The notes below the pieces were generated by a model. The model saw only the letters and a list, made by a program, of their open reading frames with translations, was not told the DNA's origin and made no database searches. 64,000 nucleotides of DNA, from NCBI GenBank assembly GCA_030522415.1, contig JAMASW010000031.1, positions 1 to 64,000 of the forward strand, given 5' to 3'. A program made the translations under genes and the position numbers. Positions 21,188 to 32,490 of this stretch are shown piece after piece (position 1 is the first letter of the stretch; each line of letters opens with the position of its first letter). This stretch comes from Channallabes apus. Lineage: Eukaryota > Chordata > Actinopteri > Siluriformes > Clariidae.

Positions 21188-21340
21188 ATGGTAATGACTC
21201 CACTTTGGCAAAACCAAGCGAAAAAGAAATGGCAAAAGCAAAGCAAGAAGAGAAACTTCACAGAATGTGAATTGGTGGTGCTCCTATCGGAGGTAGACCG
21301 GAGAAAAACTGTTATTTGCAAGTTTGTCCTCCGGAATTAA
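21188..21340 (+). pseudogene. Harbinger Myb/SANT-like protein fragment (50 residues)
   Basis: From ATG, WQKQSKKRNFTECELVVLLS then EVDRRKTVICKFV. NFTE-E--VLL-EV--RK is the first helix of the Myb-like DNA-binding partner of Harbinger transposases. The frame stops (TAA) before the rest of the domain, and a poly-A run follows. In intact elements the protein binds the transposon ends and brings in the transposase. Confidence 0.6.
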
Positions 21341-21392
21341 TAATAAAAAAAAAAAAAAAACTTAGCTGGAATAATATCTTTAAATACATCAC

Positions 21393-21826
21393 TCACCAAG
21401 AAGCCACCCATCGCGCACCCTGCCACCTTGGAGCCTCATCCCAACCATGCTGTTTAATGTTTGGCTGGTCAACTGCATGGTATGGAAACCTTATATACCT
21501 GCAAGACATGCAGATGATCCCGTCCCATACAGCTGGCATTGCACGGCTCAAAGACGACTGGCTTAACCCCGAGCGGTCTGCCAGTTCCAGGAAACCAAGC
21601 GTTGTCAGCACCTCTAAGGGAACAGGTAATGCGTGGCTCCTCGCTGTCTCCAAATTTGGACCCAACTCAACACAGAGCTCCAAGAGGATAGCTCTTGGAA
21701 ATCTGAAACGGCTAATAAGCCAGTCATCATCATGGGCCAGAAATCACTGTGATCCCTAAAAACGCGTTCCCTTCGGATTCGGCCATTGACAATGTCCTCT
21801 AATAAGGCCAACACTGCCATTACCAT
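21393..21826 (-). pseudogene. HARBI1-like Harbinger transposase, N-terminal part only
   Basis: Minus strand: LLEDIVNGRIRRERVFRDHS, frameshift near 21740, then ELCVELGPNLETARSHALPV, PLEVLTTLGF, ELADRSGLSQSSLSRAMPAV, and RYIRFPYHAVDQPNIKQ. This is the helical N-terminal region of HARBI1-like transposases. A short deletion removes the usual GTFQR before ELADRSG. The sequence breaks right after NIKQ, so the DDE catalytic domain is absent. Confidence 0.8.
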
Positions 21827-21840
21827 AGACTAAGGGTTGT

Positions 21841-23118
21841 ATACATTTGCAAATACTTTTATATGTTCTAAATCACATAATTGGTAGAAAAATATTGTCA
21901 ATTAACCCATTTTATCAATTATAAATTAATAGCAATGTTTTTCACGTGTTGGTTCTGTGGGAGAAAATTCTTCCACCTGTTGAAAGTTGCCTACAATTTA
22001 AAATATCAAACCGTTAACAAATTACTTACAATTAAAATTAAAGAAGATTTCAGACGCCAGACAGAACTGGAAGAAGTAAGAGGATTTATTGCAGCAATAA
22101 AACCCAGTGAGCCGCACTTGCAATGCTTAGGTCATAAATACAAGCACTGTCAAGAGCAGACTGAATTCACAGTAAAAGCACACACCTTTTATACACTTCA
22201 TGAGAAGGAGGGGGGGAGTCCCGGGGAATTTCCCGACCCCTCCTCTATACACTTTTTGTGCTGACCACATCAAATTTTTATTCCATTATAATCCAGTTCT
22301 ATCAATTGTTTTATTCCAGTTTCTATCAATTAATTCTTCCATTATAATTAAATTTCTCTTATCTTGTACCATTCCATCATACACCTCGCTATCTGACTCC
22401 TCCCATGCTCATATCTCTTTCCCTTATAATTTATTTTCATTAATAATTATTTTCTATTATCTTTACACTTTTCATATCTTTTTATAAAAATATAGGGGTG
22501 TTGCTTGTTTTCAAGACTTTTTCCTCGTGTTTCTTTGGTTTATTCTTCATTCTCAAGAGACCAGTCATGGGTAAGCATCTCCTTTATACTACTGTACTTG
22601 ATTTATTTATTACTTATTTGCCTTATTTTACCCTATTCAATGTTTTTATAAATTTTATTCCATTTTTATAGCTAACTGCAACTTCTCCATGGATGACATC
22701 ATCTCTGTGGATAATTCGGATAGCCAGGGCAGTTCAGCTCGTGTTCCTTCTGAGGACTTTTATTTTTGTCGATGCTTTTTAGCCCTTGTGTTTTGTATTT
22801 TACGTTGGGCTTTTATACTTTGTATTTTATATTATTATCATGTAGATACGATTATTTTATCCTGTGTCTTACTCTTATTAAAATGTGTTATTCATAAAAC
22901 TCTCTGTGGCTCTGATTTATTTCTTATCTGCCCATCCAGTCTGTGCCCAAGGCCATTTTCACACACACATAGGGGAAACCCCTGCTCTGTGTCTCTTCCT
23001 TATCAGGAAGATCCTCTGCGCACACACATTCTGTTGGCAGATTCCGGCCACCTGCGCACAGACACATACACACACTGTCTCCTGATCCTTCTGAATTTTG
23101 GTTTTACTGTATGATTTA
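21841..23118. other. Interior of the Harbinger element, nothing recognised
   Basis: Holds T-rich sequence and an open frame at 22689-23114 with no ATG-supported known domain. It may be an old 5' region of another element. Confidence 0.4.
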
Positions 23119-23717
23119 CAGTGGTGTCAAAAGTATTCACATTCATTACTTGAGTAGAAGTATAGATACTAGGATTCAAAAATACTTCTTCAGAAGTTGA
23201 AGTATCAACCCAAGCTTTTTACTTAAGTAAAAGTTTAAAAGTACTGGTTTAAAAACTACTTAAAGTATAAAAGTTAAAGTACCGTGAGGGGCGACAAAAG
23301 CATTAAGGTCTCGCTTTCTGATCATGCAACGGGGGGGGGGGAGGATTGGGGGGAGGGAGGTGAGGGCGTTGTGCGCATTGTGATCATGTGACGGGGGGGG
23401 GAGGGCGTTGTGCGCGTTCTGATCATGTGACGGTGGGGGGGGGGCGTTGTGCGCGTTCTGATCATGTGACGGGGGGAGGGCGTTGTGTGCGTTCTTATCA
23501 TGCGACCGGAGGGGTTGCGCGTTCTGATCATAAAAATAGAGTAACGAGGCTGCTTTTAAAAAGTAAGGAGTAGAAAGTACAGATAATTGCTTAAAAATGT
23601 AAGGAGTAGAAGTAAAAAGTCGGCTGAAAAATAATTACTCCAGTAAAGTATAGATACCCAAAATTTCTACTTAAGTAAGGTAACGAAGTATTTGTACTTC
23701 GTTACTTGACACCTCTG
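23119..23717. mobile_element. Non-autonomous hAT element with perfect 8-bp target duplication
   Basis: Ends CAGTGGTGTCAAAAGTA and TTACTTGACACCTCTG, with sub-terminal ACTTAAGTA words. Flanks ATGATTTA at 23111-23118 and 23718-23725 are identical. The centre is a G-rich minisatellite. It is related in style to the 2630-3823 element. Confidence 0.9.
23319..23530. repeat. G-rich minisatellite inside the hAT element
   Basis: Six copies of a GATCATG-GACGGGGG...GTTGTGCGCGTTCT unit begin near 23319, 23382, 23421, 23460, 23496 and 23526 (spacing 63, 39, 39, 36, 30). Each has runs of 4-10 G. Confidence 0.85.
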
Positions 23718-23725
23718 ATGATTTA

Positions 23726-24390
23726 TTACATAGTCACCCCGTTAGCCCCTCTCTTATCAAGTTTCTACGGCCTGACCATCCGTTCTTTCCCTCATTAATC
23801 TTTTCAGGTTCGTCCAATTATTTTTGATTTCTGGTCTTATGTCTCCCCTTATCTTATCTGGTTATCTGTTGGTTCCAGCTGTGTCCAGTTTCTGGTCCTT
23901 CTATATTTTCATTACCTCATACAGTTCTCCTTTTATGTATTTCCGATCTTTCCCTCAACTCATCAAGTGTGTGTGTGCTCAGTTTTTCGCTAAGTCCGGC
24001 ACCTGGTGCCTTATCTTGTCTATGTTTTACGACCTGTCATGCTCCTTGGTCTTATGAAGTTTCGGGTACCCCTGTTTTTCTGCTTTTCCTGACTTTCCCC
24101 TGTCTGTTAATGCTATAATGGTGATTATTAATTCTTATTTATATTTAAATATATATTGACTAAATATGCTTACAGTTCGATACTTTGTGGTGTGCAATTT
24201 AACATAATTGCCTCTAGGAGTCGCCTACGGAAATAAAACAAACACACACAAGAAATACACGTACGCCAGACATGAAGTTGGCGTGGAAGAACGCACATTC
24301 TCACGTTAATTTCACTGTTAGTAAATCCGACCGTGAGCGTGAAAACTGGTGTAAGCAAAGTTTTTGTGCGTATGCAGCGTTGATACATGA
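23726..24390. other. Right interior of the Harbinger element
   Basis: Pyrimidine-rich sequence with no recognised coding content, then sub-terminal repeats near 24230-24395. Confidence 0.45.
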
Positions 24391-24395
24391 GGCCC

Positions 24396-25104
24396 CAGGG
24401 GTGTTGAGGCCAATATTATTTCCAGAATACAGCCAAGCAGTTTCTCTGCAGAGGAAAAAGCTCTCGTCTCTTCTACAATGCATGCTTATATACGTTTACA
24501 TGACACTTTTTCAACCTCCTGTTCCCACCAACAAAATACTCCCATACATGTGTACTGTTTCTAGTAAAATATAATGCTTCAATACATAGGTTTACTCATT
24601 CCCACAAGACACACAATGCACTCATACATGTTCATCTTATGGCTAAAGGAAACATCACTCATTTAATTGGACAGCTTGTCCATGTGCTCCCGTCCTACAG
24701 CGGGATGCATCTGCTCTGTTATACTGAGGCCTTGGTTGCCCAGCACACAAGTCATTTAAGTCATCTGTCTCTTTACTGGGTACTATGATTCATTTCGCAC
24801 TATATTGTTCCCTATGTATATAATATAGAAGATTGAACATTATCTGTTTAGGTACACAATTTGTGATTAATATTTTGTGGTTAAATCACTACATACTTAT
24901 TAAGTCTCACATTCACTGCGTTCATCAAGAGAGCGATTACACAATCCAGTACTTTTAAATATCTCTATCCTTGACCTAAATTGATCACCCAATTATTTAC
25001 TTATCGAATCCTGGAATTGCTCTCTTTTGGACAATCGAGAGCAAACATCTCCCCTCTTTTCTGACTAGGAAAGAGTAAAAGATCTCGCCTCTCTGACTAA
25101 CAGT
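24396..25104. other. Unassigned sequence between Harbinger and L2
   Basis: No coding region or repeat family recognised. Confidence 0.5.
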
Positions 25105-25430
25105 GTTGTGTAATTCAATTTTATTTGTATAGCGCTTTTAACAATTGACATTGTCTCAAAACAGCTTTACACAATCCAAATAATTATTTAAGTTTGTATG
25201 GAATGTGAATGTGTAAGAATCAAAATGTTGAGATAGTCCCTGGTGAGCAAGCCGAGGGCGACAGTGGCAAGGAAAAACTCCCTGAGATGGTAATAGGAAG
25301 AAACCTTGAGAGGAACCAGACTCAACAGGGAACCCATCCTCATTTGGGTGAAACAGATAGCTGGAAATGATCTGTATTTATAGTGTTAGGTTCAGCTATA
25401 ATAGTTGATGTTAATTGATGTTAAAATGGA

Positions 25431-25541
25431 GTCCAGTAGTTATTGGAGATGAGTCTCCAATAACTACTGGACAATTCGATAGTTCAGGACTGGAACTTTC
25501 TAGACTTGTAGAAAGTTCCAGTCCTGAACTATCGAATTGTC
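25431..25541. repeat. Two overlapping perfect hairpins in the L2 3' UTR
   Basis: Arms 25431-25449 and 25454-25472 (19 bp, loop TGAG), then arms 25470-25501 and 25510-25541 (32 bp, loop 8 nt). All pairs match. The two hairpins share GAC at 25470-25472. Confidence 0.95.
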
Positions 25542-25755
25542 AAGTCCTCAGAGAAACAGCTGACAACACCAGTCGAGGCTAGAACCATCTTCTAAGTAGA
25601 CGGAATCATCCCCAGACACCAGACGCATCCCAAAGAGACACACGGGGCATCCATGCGACGAGACCTCCAACCAGAAACGGGGCACCAGGATGGATCAGAC
25701 AGGTCCGGAGGGCAGAGGAAGTCTGGATCACTGGCAGCTCAGTAATGACATGTGT

Positions 25756-25850
25756 GGCTTGACAGAGAGAGAAAGAGTGAAAGGGGGAGACAGGGGGAGA
25801 GAGGAAAGAGAAAGAGGGGGAGGAAAAGAAGAGGAGGAGAGATGGCAGTT
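25756..25850 (+). repeat. Polypurine tract (GA-rich)
   Basis: A nearly pure run of G and A (GAGAGAAAGAG, GGGGGAGACAGGGGG and so on) within the L2 3' UTR; simple-sequence expansion. Confidence 0.8.
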
Positions 25851-26148
25851 AGGTATGGTCACAGTCACCTAATGTATAATGTGAATGTATATTTACTGTA
25901 GAGTGCAAGCAGGGACTCCGGCAGGACTAACTATGACAGCATAACTAAAAGGGAGAGCCAGAAGGGCCACAAACATGAGGGCTCCCTGAGATGTAAAGCA
26001 AACAATCACCTCACCGTCAACAAATCTGAGTGATCAAATGAGAGTGAGGAAGACAGCATCTAAACATATCAGTTCACCATAATACTCTACGTCCATGAGT
26101 CCCCTAGATCTGCTCCTTTACCTATGGCAAATCTATTTATAAAAATGC

Positions 26149-27580
26149 TTAACTAAACAAATAGGTTTTTAGCCTAGACTTAAACACTGAGACTGTGTCT
26201 GAGTCCCGAAGACTATTTGGAAGACTATTCCATAATTTTGGGGCTTTGTAAGAAAATGCTCTGCCCCCAGCTGTAGTTTTCATAATACGCGGTACTGACA
26301 AGCAGCCTGCATCCTTTGATCGAAGTAGGCGTGGCAGATCGTCAGACACTAGCAGTTTGCTCATATACTGCGGCGCGAGACCATTTAATGCTTTATATGT
26401 CAAGAGTAGTATTTTAAAATCAATGCGAAATTTCACAGGGAGCCAATGGTCTGAAGATAGGATAGGGGTGATGTGCTCATATCTTCTGGTTCTAGTGAGC
26501 ACTCTCGCTGCTGCATTCTGGACTAGCTGAAGCTTGTTCATGCACCTAACAGAACAACCAGACAGTAAGGCATTACAATTGTCCAACCTAGAAGTGATAA
26601 AAGCATGAACTAGTTTTTCTGCATCGTTTAGCGACAATATATTTCTTATCTTGGCAATATTTCTGAGGTGAAAGAATGCTATCCTGGTGATATTATCTAC
26701 ATGAGCTTCAAATGAAAGGCTGGAATCTATAATCACGCCGAGGTCTTTTACTGTTGCACTTGATGGAACAGAAAGGCCATCTAAAGTTACGGTGTGATCT
26801 AAAATTTTACACCTAGCTGTAGGCGGTCCTATGACTAGAACTTCTGTCTTATCCGGATTAAGCAGAAGGAAGTTAATTAGCATCCAATTTCTTATGTCCT
26901 GCACACATTGCTCAACTTTAGTAAGATGGTTTTTCTCATCAGGTTTTGTTGAGACGTATAGTAGTGTGTCGTCAGCATAAGAATGAAAACTAATTCCATG
27001 CTTGCGGATTATGTTGCCCAAAGGAAGCATGTAAAGGGAAAAAAGCAGTGGGCCTAAAACTGAACCCTGCGGAGCGCCAAACTCCACTAGAGAACATGCA
27101 GAAAAATCACCATTTAAGTCTACATACTGATAACGATCGGTCAAATAGGATCTGAACCAGGAGAGGGCTTTACCCTTAATTCCTACTACATTTTCTAATC
27201 TGTGAAGAAGAATAGCATGATCAATGGTGTCAAAAGCTGCACTGAGGTCGAGTAATACAGGCATAGTTACACAACCCTGATCAGAGGCCAATAGGAGGTC
27301 ATTTACTACTTTAACGAGTGCTGTTTCTGTGCTGTGATGAGGCCTAAATCCTGAGTGATACAGTTCATGTATGCCATTTCTATGTAGATATGAGCATAGC
27401 TGTTCCGCTACTATCTTTTCCAGAATCTTAGAGATAAAGGGGAGGTTTGATATTGGCCTGTAATTGGACAGCTGACAGGGGTCGAGGTCAGGTTTCTTAA
27501 TTATTGGTTTGATAACTGCTAATTTAAAAGATTTTGGAACATAACCAATGCTGAGTGAGGAATTAATTATTCAAATTTGT
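26149..27580 (-). pseudogene. L2 LINE reverse transcriptase and C-terminal region
   Basis: Upstream part: [32 protein letters not shown], then [41 protein letters not shown] and [10 protein letters not shown], the catalytic Asp pair. Then [26 protein letters not shown] and the conserved tail [20 protein letters not shown]. The stretch 26149-27291 is unbroken for 380 codons, and the frame continues further upstream. A stop (at about 27570) separates it from the linker. Function in life: target-primed reverse transcription. Likely dead because of stops elsewhere. Confidence 0.9.
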
Positions 27581-27587
27581 AATTGTT

Positions 27588-28370
27588 CTAATCTGACATG
27601 GCTAGGTTAACATCTGTATCAATTACATTGTTCGGTTTCAAAGCCTCAATTTTATGCCTGATATTTACAATTATATTATTAAAAAAGTTCATGAAGTCCT
27701 CACTATTGCATGATGTTGTTGTGGAGATTTCTGTAGTGGTCTTATTTCTGGTTAATTTGGCTACGGTATTAAATAAAAATCTAAGATTATTTTTATTTTC
27801 TTCTATAAAAGTGGAGAGATACGTTGATCTAGCTACACTAAGAGCTTTCCTATAGTTCAGGATGCTCTCTTTCCATGCTATTTGAAATACTAACAATTTA
27901 GTTTAACGCCATTTACGCTCTAATTTCCGAGTGGTCTGTTTTAAAGTGCGCGTGTGATCGTTATACCAGGGAGCGAGTTTCTTATCTCTAATAATTTTTC
28001 TTTTAGCTGGAGCTACATTACCTAAGGTACAACGAAATGTCGACTCTAAATATTCAGTCGCCTGATCGAGTTCTGTGGTGTCAGACGGTGACCTAATCGA
28101 AGTTGGTAACTCTGGGAGATTACTGATAAAACTCTGTGTGGTAGTTGATGTGAATGTACGTTTAATACGGTAGCGCAGTGCTGTACATACATTATCACTG
28201 TGACACACTTGAATGGAGACAAGATAGTGATCTGAGATAATTTCAGACAGTGGAATTGTGAATATATTTCTTATACTTAATCCGAAAAATATTAAGTCTA
28301 AAGTGTGACCTGCTTTATGAGTGGGTCCTACTACACACTGATTTACGCCTACGGAGTCCAGTATGGACAT
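27588..28370 (-). pseudogene. L2 LINE endonuclease C-terminus and linker
   Basis: 28370-27903 reads LDSVGVNQCVVGPTHKAGHT, LDLIF, ISDHYLV (late endonuclease motifs with the catalytic SDH) and then LAPWYNDHTRTLKQ and ERKWR. An in-frame TAA at 27903-27905 interrupts it. The same frame goes on as LLVFQIAWKESILNYRKALS to 27588. Confidence 0.85.
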
Positions 28371-29126
28371 AAATGCTGTTCTCAGAGGGTCTTCTGTATT
28401 CTCAAAATGAATGTTAAAATCTCCGGCAATTAACTGTCTACAGAAACGACTAGGTTTGAGATGTAATCTGCAAATTCACTAAGAAATTCAGAATTATAAT
28501 AGGTCTGTAAATTATAATTAGTGAATTAGTGGAATCGACTGAGCTGACTTAATATACTTAAATACACTTATGTTACTATAAAGAATTTCAAATGAGTTAA
28601 ATTTGTGTCCGTGTTTTTGTACGATAGACAGATTATCATTATGAATAACTGCGACGCCTACCAGTTAGACACCTACCTCTACCAGTTAGCCGAGGCTGGT
28701 GTATGTAGCTGTATCCAGGAGGACTAGCTTCATGTAGAGCTACATACTCGTCCTGTTTAACCCATGTTTCAGTTAACAGAGTATATCAAACGCCTGATCT
28801 GTGATAATTTCATTAACAATAACCGCTTTTGATGCGAGAGATCTAATATTTAACAATCCTAGCTTCAGATCAGAGGTGCCGGCTGCGCATTCAGTGTAAT
28901 CGGAGTTTGTGGTCTTTATGTTAATTAGATTATTGAAAAAGACTTTCTGAGTCTTTCTACATTTTTACCTAGATCGGGGGAACAGACAAAGTCTCAATAT
29001 GATGAACCCTGAGTGACGACTCTATGCAGCTAGCAGATGGTTGGTTTAGCCTGACTGTCTGCTCCCTGGCCTGGGCTCTGGATTGTCACCGATTAACTAT
29101 ACTTCTACTGAGACTATGAGCTATAC
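28371..29126 (-). pseudogene. L2 LINE endonuclease N-terminal pieces
   Basis: Minus-strand fragments LGLLNIRSLASKAVIVNEII, AFDILCLTETWVK, YVALHEASPPGYSYIHQPR, VAVIHNDNLSIVQK and LIAGDFNIHFENTEDPLR give the apurinic-type endonuclease order (N, then E, then GDFN). Several frameshifts and stops. Confidence 0.8.
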
Positions 29127-29785
29127 CAGTGGTTCCCAAACTTTCAAGCCCGCGACCCCTAATTGAAGATCAACAAGATCTCGCGACCCCCACTATCAAA
29201 AACAAGCAATAAACATAAGCTGTTCACAGTATTTTGACTACAGTTACTATACGTCTAAATAATTTTGGCTTGCCTTTCAATGGGAAGGGTGTACTTGTTT
29301 TTGGCAGCACAAAAGCTTAATTCGTGGCCTGATGGTGGATACAGCTACCCGCATATCATCTTCGACATCATGATGTGAGCTGTATTTATTTTTTATATGC
29401 AACAGCGGAAAAATACTGCTCACACAAATTTGTAGATCCAAATTGAAGCAGTACATCCATTGCTGCACGGGACACCTCGTGTATTCGGTTGCTACCACAA
29501 CTTACTGAATACTGATATTGCACTTTATGAATTCTTCCTCATATTTCCGACGTTTCCTACTTTGGTCTGACGGGGTCTTGCTCTTTTGCTTGGTCGATGT
29601 ACATGGTTCCGATGACTCAGACAAACAATTTCCTTAACATTTTTAGATTTGCGAGTAAGTTGCAGTTTTCACGTGCAGTTGTGCGCTGTAGCAATAACTA
29701 GTGAGTCAGTCATGTCACAGTGATGTCATATCTTTGAGTCACAATTTTTTTTAACACTCAAACTCAATCAGTAATATCTTTACAA

Positions 29786-30168
29786 TTCATTCATTCATTC
29801 ATTCATTTATTCATTCATTAATCCTGTGTTCAGGGTCGCGGGGGACCTGGAGCCTATCCCAGGAGACTTCGGGCACTAGGCGGGGTACACCCTGGACAGG
29901 GTGCCAATCCATCACAGGGCACACACACACATACACACACTCACACACCCAATCACACACTACGGGCAATTTAGGAACGCCAATTAGCCTAACCTGCATA
30001 TCTTTGGACTGTGGGAGGAAACCGGAGTACCCGGAGGAAACCCACCAAGCACGGGGAGAACATGCAAACTCCATGCACACAGAGACGGGAATCGAGCCTG
30101 GCCGGGGAATCGAACCCAGACCCTGGAGGTGCAAGGCGACAGTGCTAACCACTACACCACCGCGCCGC
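29786..30168 (-). mobile_element. Full-length DANA/Mermaid-like SINE
   Basis: Minus strand: GGCG-GCGGTGGTGTAGTGG with A-box TGGTTAGCACT and B box GGTTCGATTCC near 30110-30165. Then the GTTTGCATGTTCTCCCC body and GGGTACACCCTGTCC-type 3' part, and an AATG-repeat tail at 29786-29820. Flanked by CTTTACAA (29778-29785, 30169-30176). It contains a CA-rich stretch at about 29918-29955. Confidence 0.92.
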
Positions 30169-30212
30169 CTTTACAAATCAGAAAATATTTATTTATAGCA
30201 TTTACTTGTAAT

Positions 30213-30420
30213 CAGGCCTGGACTGACCATAGGGCATACCGGGCAATGGGCCGACGCACATTTTTGGGCCGCGCGCAAGTCGCATGCTCTGAACGCGTGC
30301 GCAACCCAGGCCCCCCTCCACATACTCTGAATGCGCGCGCAACCCCCCCCCCCACTCCCTCCCCGGCCGTTGCTCTGAACTGAATGCCCAGGCCGTTTTT
30401 TTGGTCCCAGTCCAGACCTG
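30213..30420. mobile_element. Small hAT MITE
   Basis: Ends CAGGCCTGGACTG and CAGTCCAGACCTG, inverted with one mismatch. Flanks CTTGTAAT and ATTGTAAT match at 7 of 8. G+C-rich interior with GCGCGC and C runs. Nested in the 29127-30479 element. Confidence 0.75.
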
Positions 30421-30580
30421 ATTGTAATACTGAAAAGTGCGTATTATAATCACCCCAGTCCCCAGTTTGGGAACCACTGAGCTATACTACAGGAAATGAG
30501 AGCAGCACCTTCCCGAGTGAGATGGACACCGTCCCGCCCTAACAGGCCAGCTTTGCTCTCAAAGGTCTTCCAAATGTCTG

Positions 30581-30839
30581 TGTACAGTGGTGTGACAACC
30601 AGACTGCTCATTACCGTCGCACTCACCGCCGTGGAAAGCGGCAGCGGCCAAAATAAACCAGGAGCATTTCAAAATAATTCGTGAAATGACCACCAGGTGG
30701 CGCAAATTGACATTTTCCGTCGTATCGGTTTTTAAATATATCCAGAGCTTAAGTCATAATAAAGTCAAAACAATATGTTGTAGCGAAGTAATACTACAAT
30801 TATGATAATTTACACATCCAACAAACATGAAAAACTATA
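30581..30839. other. Spacer, nothing recognised
   Basis: Possible further L2 5' sequence, then A+T-rich DNA. Confidence 0.4.
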
Positions 30840-31271
30840 AATATAAAAAATGAGTTAGAAAACATTGGTTTTATTTTGTTTAGACAGACTCTCTGTTTTT
30901 ATCTGTTTAGTGTTATTATTAAAGAAAACAGCACAAACAACAGCACTAGGGCTTTAAAAAATTTTTTTTCGACAATACTTACAGTTGTTAGAGTTTAAGA
31001 CATCAAGATTTAAATATAGAAATAACTAAAACAAATAGAGCAAACTTCCAGAATATATAATAAAAAAATAAATCAATAAAAAAGATGTATGCAGTATAAT
31101 CGGGGCCTCTCATTACATTATTTGCTCGCACTTCATCTGGCACTGAACCAAAATATATTGTCTTACATTTGTGAATAAAATATCATTGATTTACAGTATT
31201 TGTGCAAAATAATAGTTATGCAATATAATTACAGGCTCTGGATTCGTTTTTCGTTTGCAGTATAAAACCAA
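30840..31271 (+). repeat. Left arm of a 5.2-kb inverted-repeat segment
   Basis: Matches the reverse complement of 35638-36085 over about 430-450 bp with few differences. Shared words include GGATTCGTTTTTCGTTTGC and CGGGGCCTCTCATTACATT. No known transposon end was recognised. Confidence 0.85.
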
Positions 31272-32159
31272 AATACATCTTACTTACAAAAGAGAGTCGT
31301 GCCGTTTTTTGCAATATGATTTTTGTGCCACACTGAATAAAAACAATGAATAACTGAATAATACAAAAAAAATTTAAAATCTACCCTCAGTGTGAAACAT
31401 ATGCCAATTAAAGACCTGGGTTGGCCTCCCACTACAGTTTAACTCGGCTGGGGATTTTACTGTCATCTTGGCAGAATTTTCTTCATGAGATCTACTCAGT
31501 AGAAGCTTGTTGATCCGATTTGTGGTCATCCGCTGGGATCAGATGGTCTCCACACACAGAGCAGCACTCTGTCCAAATGGTTCCGGAAACCTAGCGGTGT
31601 TAACAAAAGGGCCATTGGCAGAGAGGTGAGTCTTGGTTATCTATGAACCAGTCTTCACTGTGTTTAATATAGTCAAGATGTTTATTGTATTATGGTTCAG
31701 GCTGCATTAGTATAATTTCAGTTAATTTAAAAACCTTAGCTCTATAGTCTTTTATTACATTAGTATTATAAATAGGACTTTAAAAGGGTTCATTTATTTA
31801 AATTAATATCTTAAACCAATAAATAAATAATATTTTAGTGTTTGTATGACAGTTTAGATTATACTAGGATAATTTCAATAAATTTAAACCTTAGCTCCAT
31901 AGGCTTTAATTACAACCACTATTATAACTAGGACTTTAAAAGGGTCATTTATTTGAATCAATATTTTAAACTAGTAAACAATTAAACATAAATTACTTAT
32001 TCAATTGGCGATGAGGCACGAGCCGTGGACTGATCCACCTATGGCTGGCCGCCATGGAGGAGGGTGTCTAGTAATTCAAGGCCGAAACACCCTATGATTC
32101 TATGGATTACTACTGATGACGTGTCTCACAATTTAGGATATCGTTTATGGGAGAAATTT

Positions 32160-32490
32160 TTATTTGATTTCATTGGATTTTACTTACTTTTGAGGGGTTA
32201 GAAGATACCTTATCAGTATAAAATCGTGGATGTGTGTGCAAGCTGGGACATAGGCTTCTTTGTGTGCATTGCATATAGGAAACCCAAGCTTTACATTGGG
32301 GGGGCTAAAGACGGCCCTTTAATGAAACCCAGATGTTGGAGAGAGGAGGGGCAGGCACTGCATATGTACTATAACGCACAGCAACAGAATTCAGTTGCTC
32401 CACGGACACAGCTCCGGCCTTGTTGTTTGATAATAAAGGTCGTAATCTTCTGTAAGCAAAGCCCGACTCTGAGTATTTTTCCACAACACG
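32160..32490 (+). other. LTR-like regulatory stretch (weak)
   Basis: TATA-like GTATAAAATCG at about 32217 is followed about 220 bp later by an AATAAAGG polyadenylation-like signal (about 32431), then GCCCGACTCTGAGTATTTT and CCACAACA. The order resembles the U3-R-U5 of a solo LTR. No paired LTR, primer-binding site or gag/pol was found. Confidence 0.25.

Larger units (their letters stand above)
20981..24395. mobile_element. Harbinger transposon, internally deleted
   Basis: The left end GGGCCTCATGTACAAAGAC and right end GATACATGAGGCCCC are inverted, with sub-terminal words TGCGTACG/GCGTATGC on both sides. It carries both proteins of a Harbinger element as fragments: a Myb/SANT-like frame (21188-21340, +) and a HARBI1-like transposase start (21393-21826, -). 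A hAT MITE (23119-23717) is nested inside. Immediate flanks CAA and CAG do not give a clean 3-bp duplication. Confidence 0.75.
29127..30479. mobile_element. Non-autonomous hAT element with perfect 8-bp target duplication
   Basis: Ends CAGTGGTTCCCAAACT and AGTTTGGGAACCACTG are complementary. AGCTATAC flanks both sides (29119-29126, 30480-30487). Interior words such as GCGACCCC are typical of fish and mammal hAT-Charlie-like MITEs. It carries a SINE and a smaller hAT MITE and no intact transposase. It splits the L2 LINE. Confidence 0.92.
25105..30580 (-). mobile_element. L2-type LINE, near full length, inactive, split by a hAT element
   Basis: On the minus strand, from right to left: a 5' part whose translation reads about KAGLLGRDGVHLTREGA (about 30500-30580), the hAT insertion (29127-30479), endonuclease, linker, reverse transcriptase, and a 3' UTR ending in the fish L2-type sequence TTTTATTTGTATAGCGC (about 25120). 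Stops break the frame. The outer 5' limit is approximate. Confidence 0.85.

Noticed and set aside
22689..23114. 141-codon open frame (MDDIISVDNS...)
   Set aside because: Low-complexity, cysteine/leucine-rich translation with no known domain, inside a Harbinger element and touching a MITE insertion.
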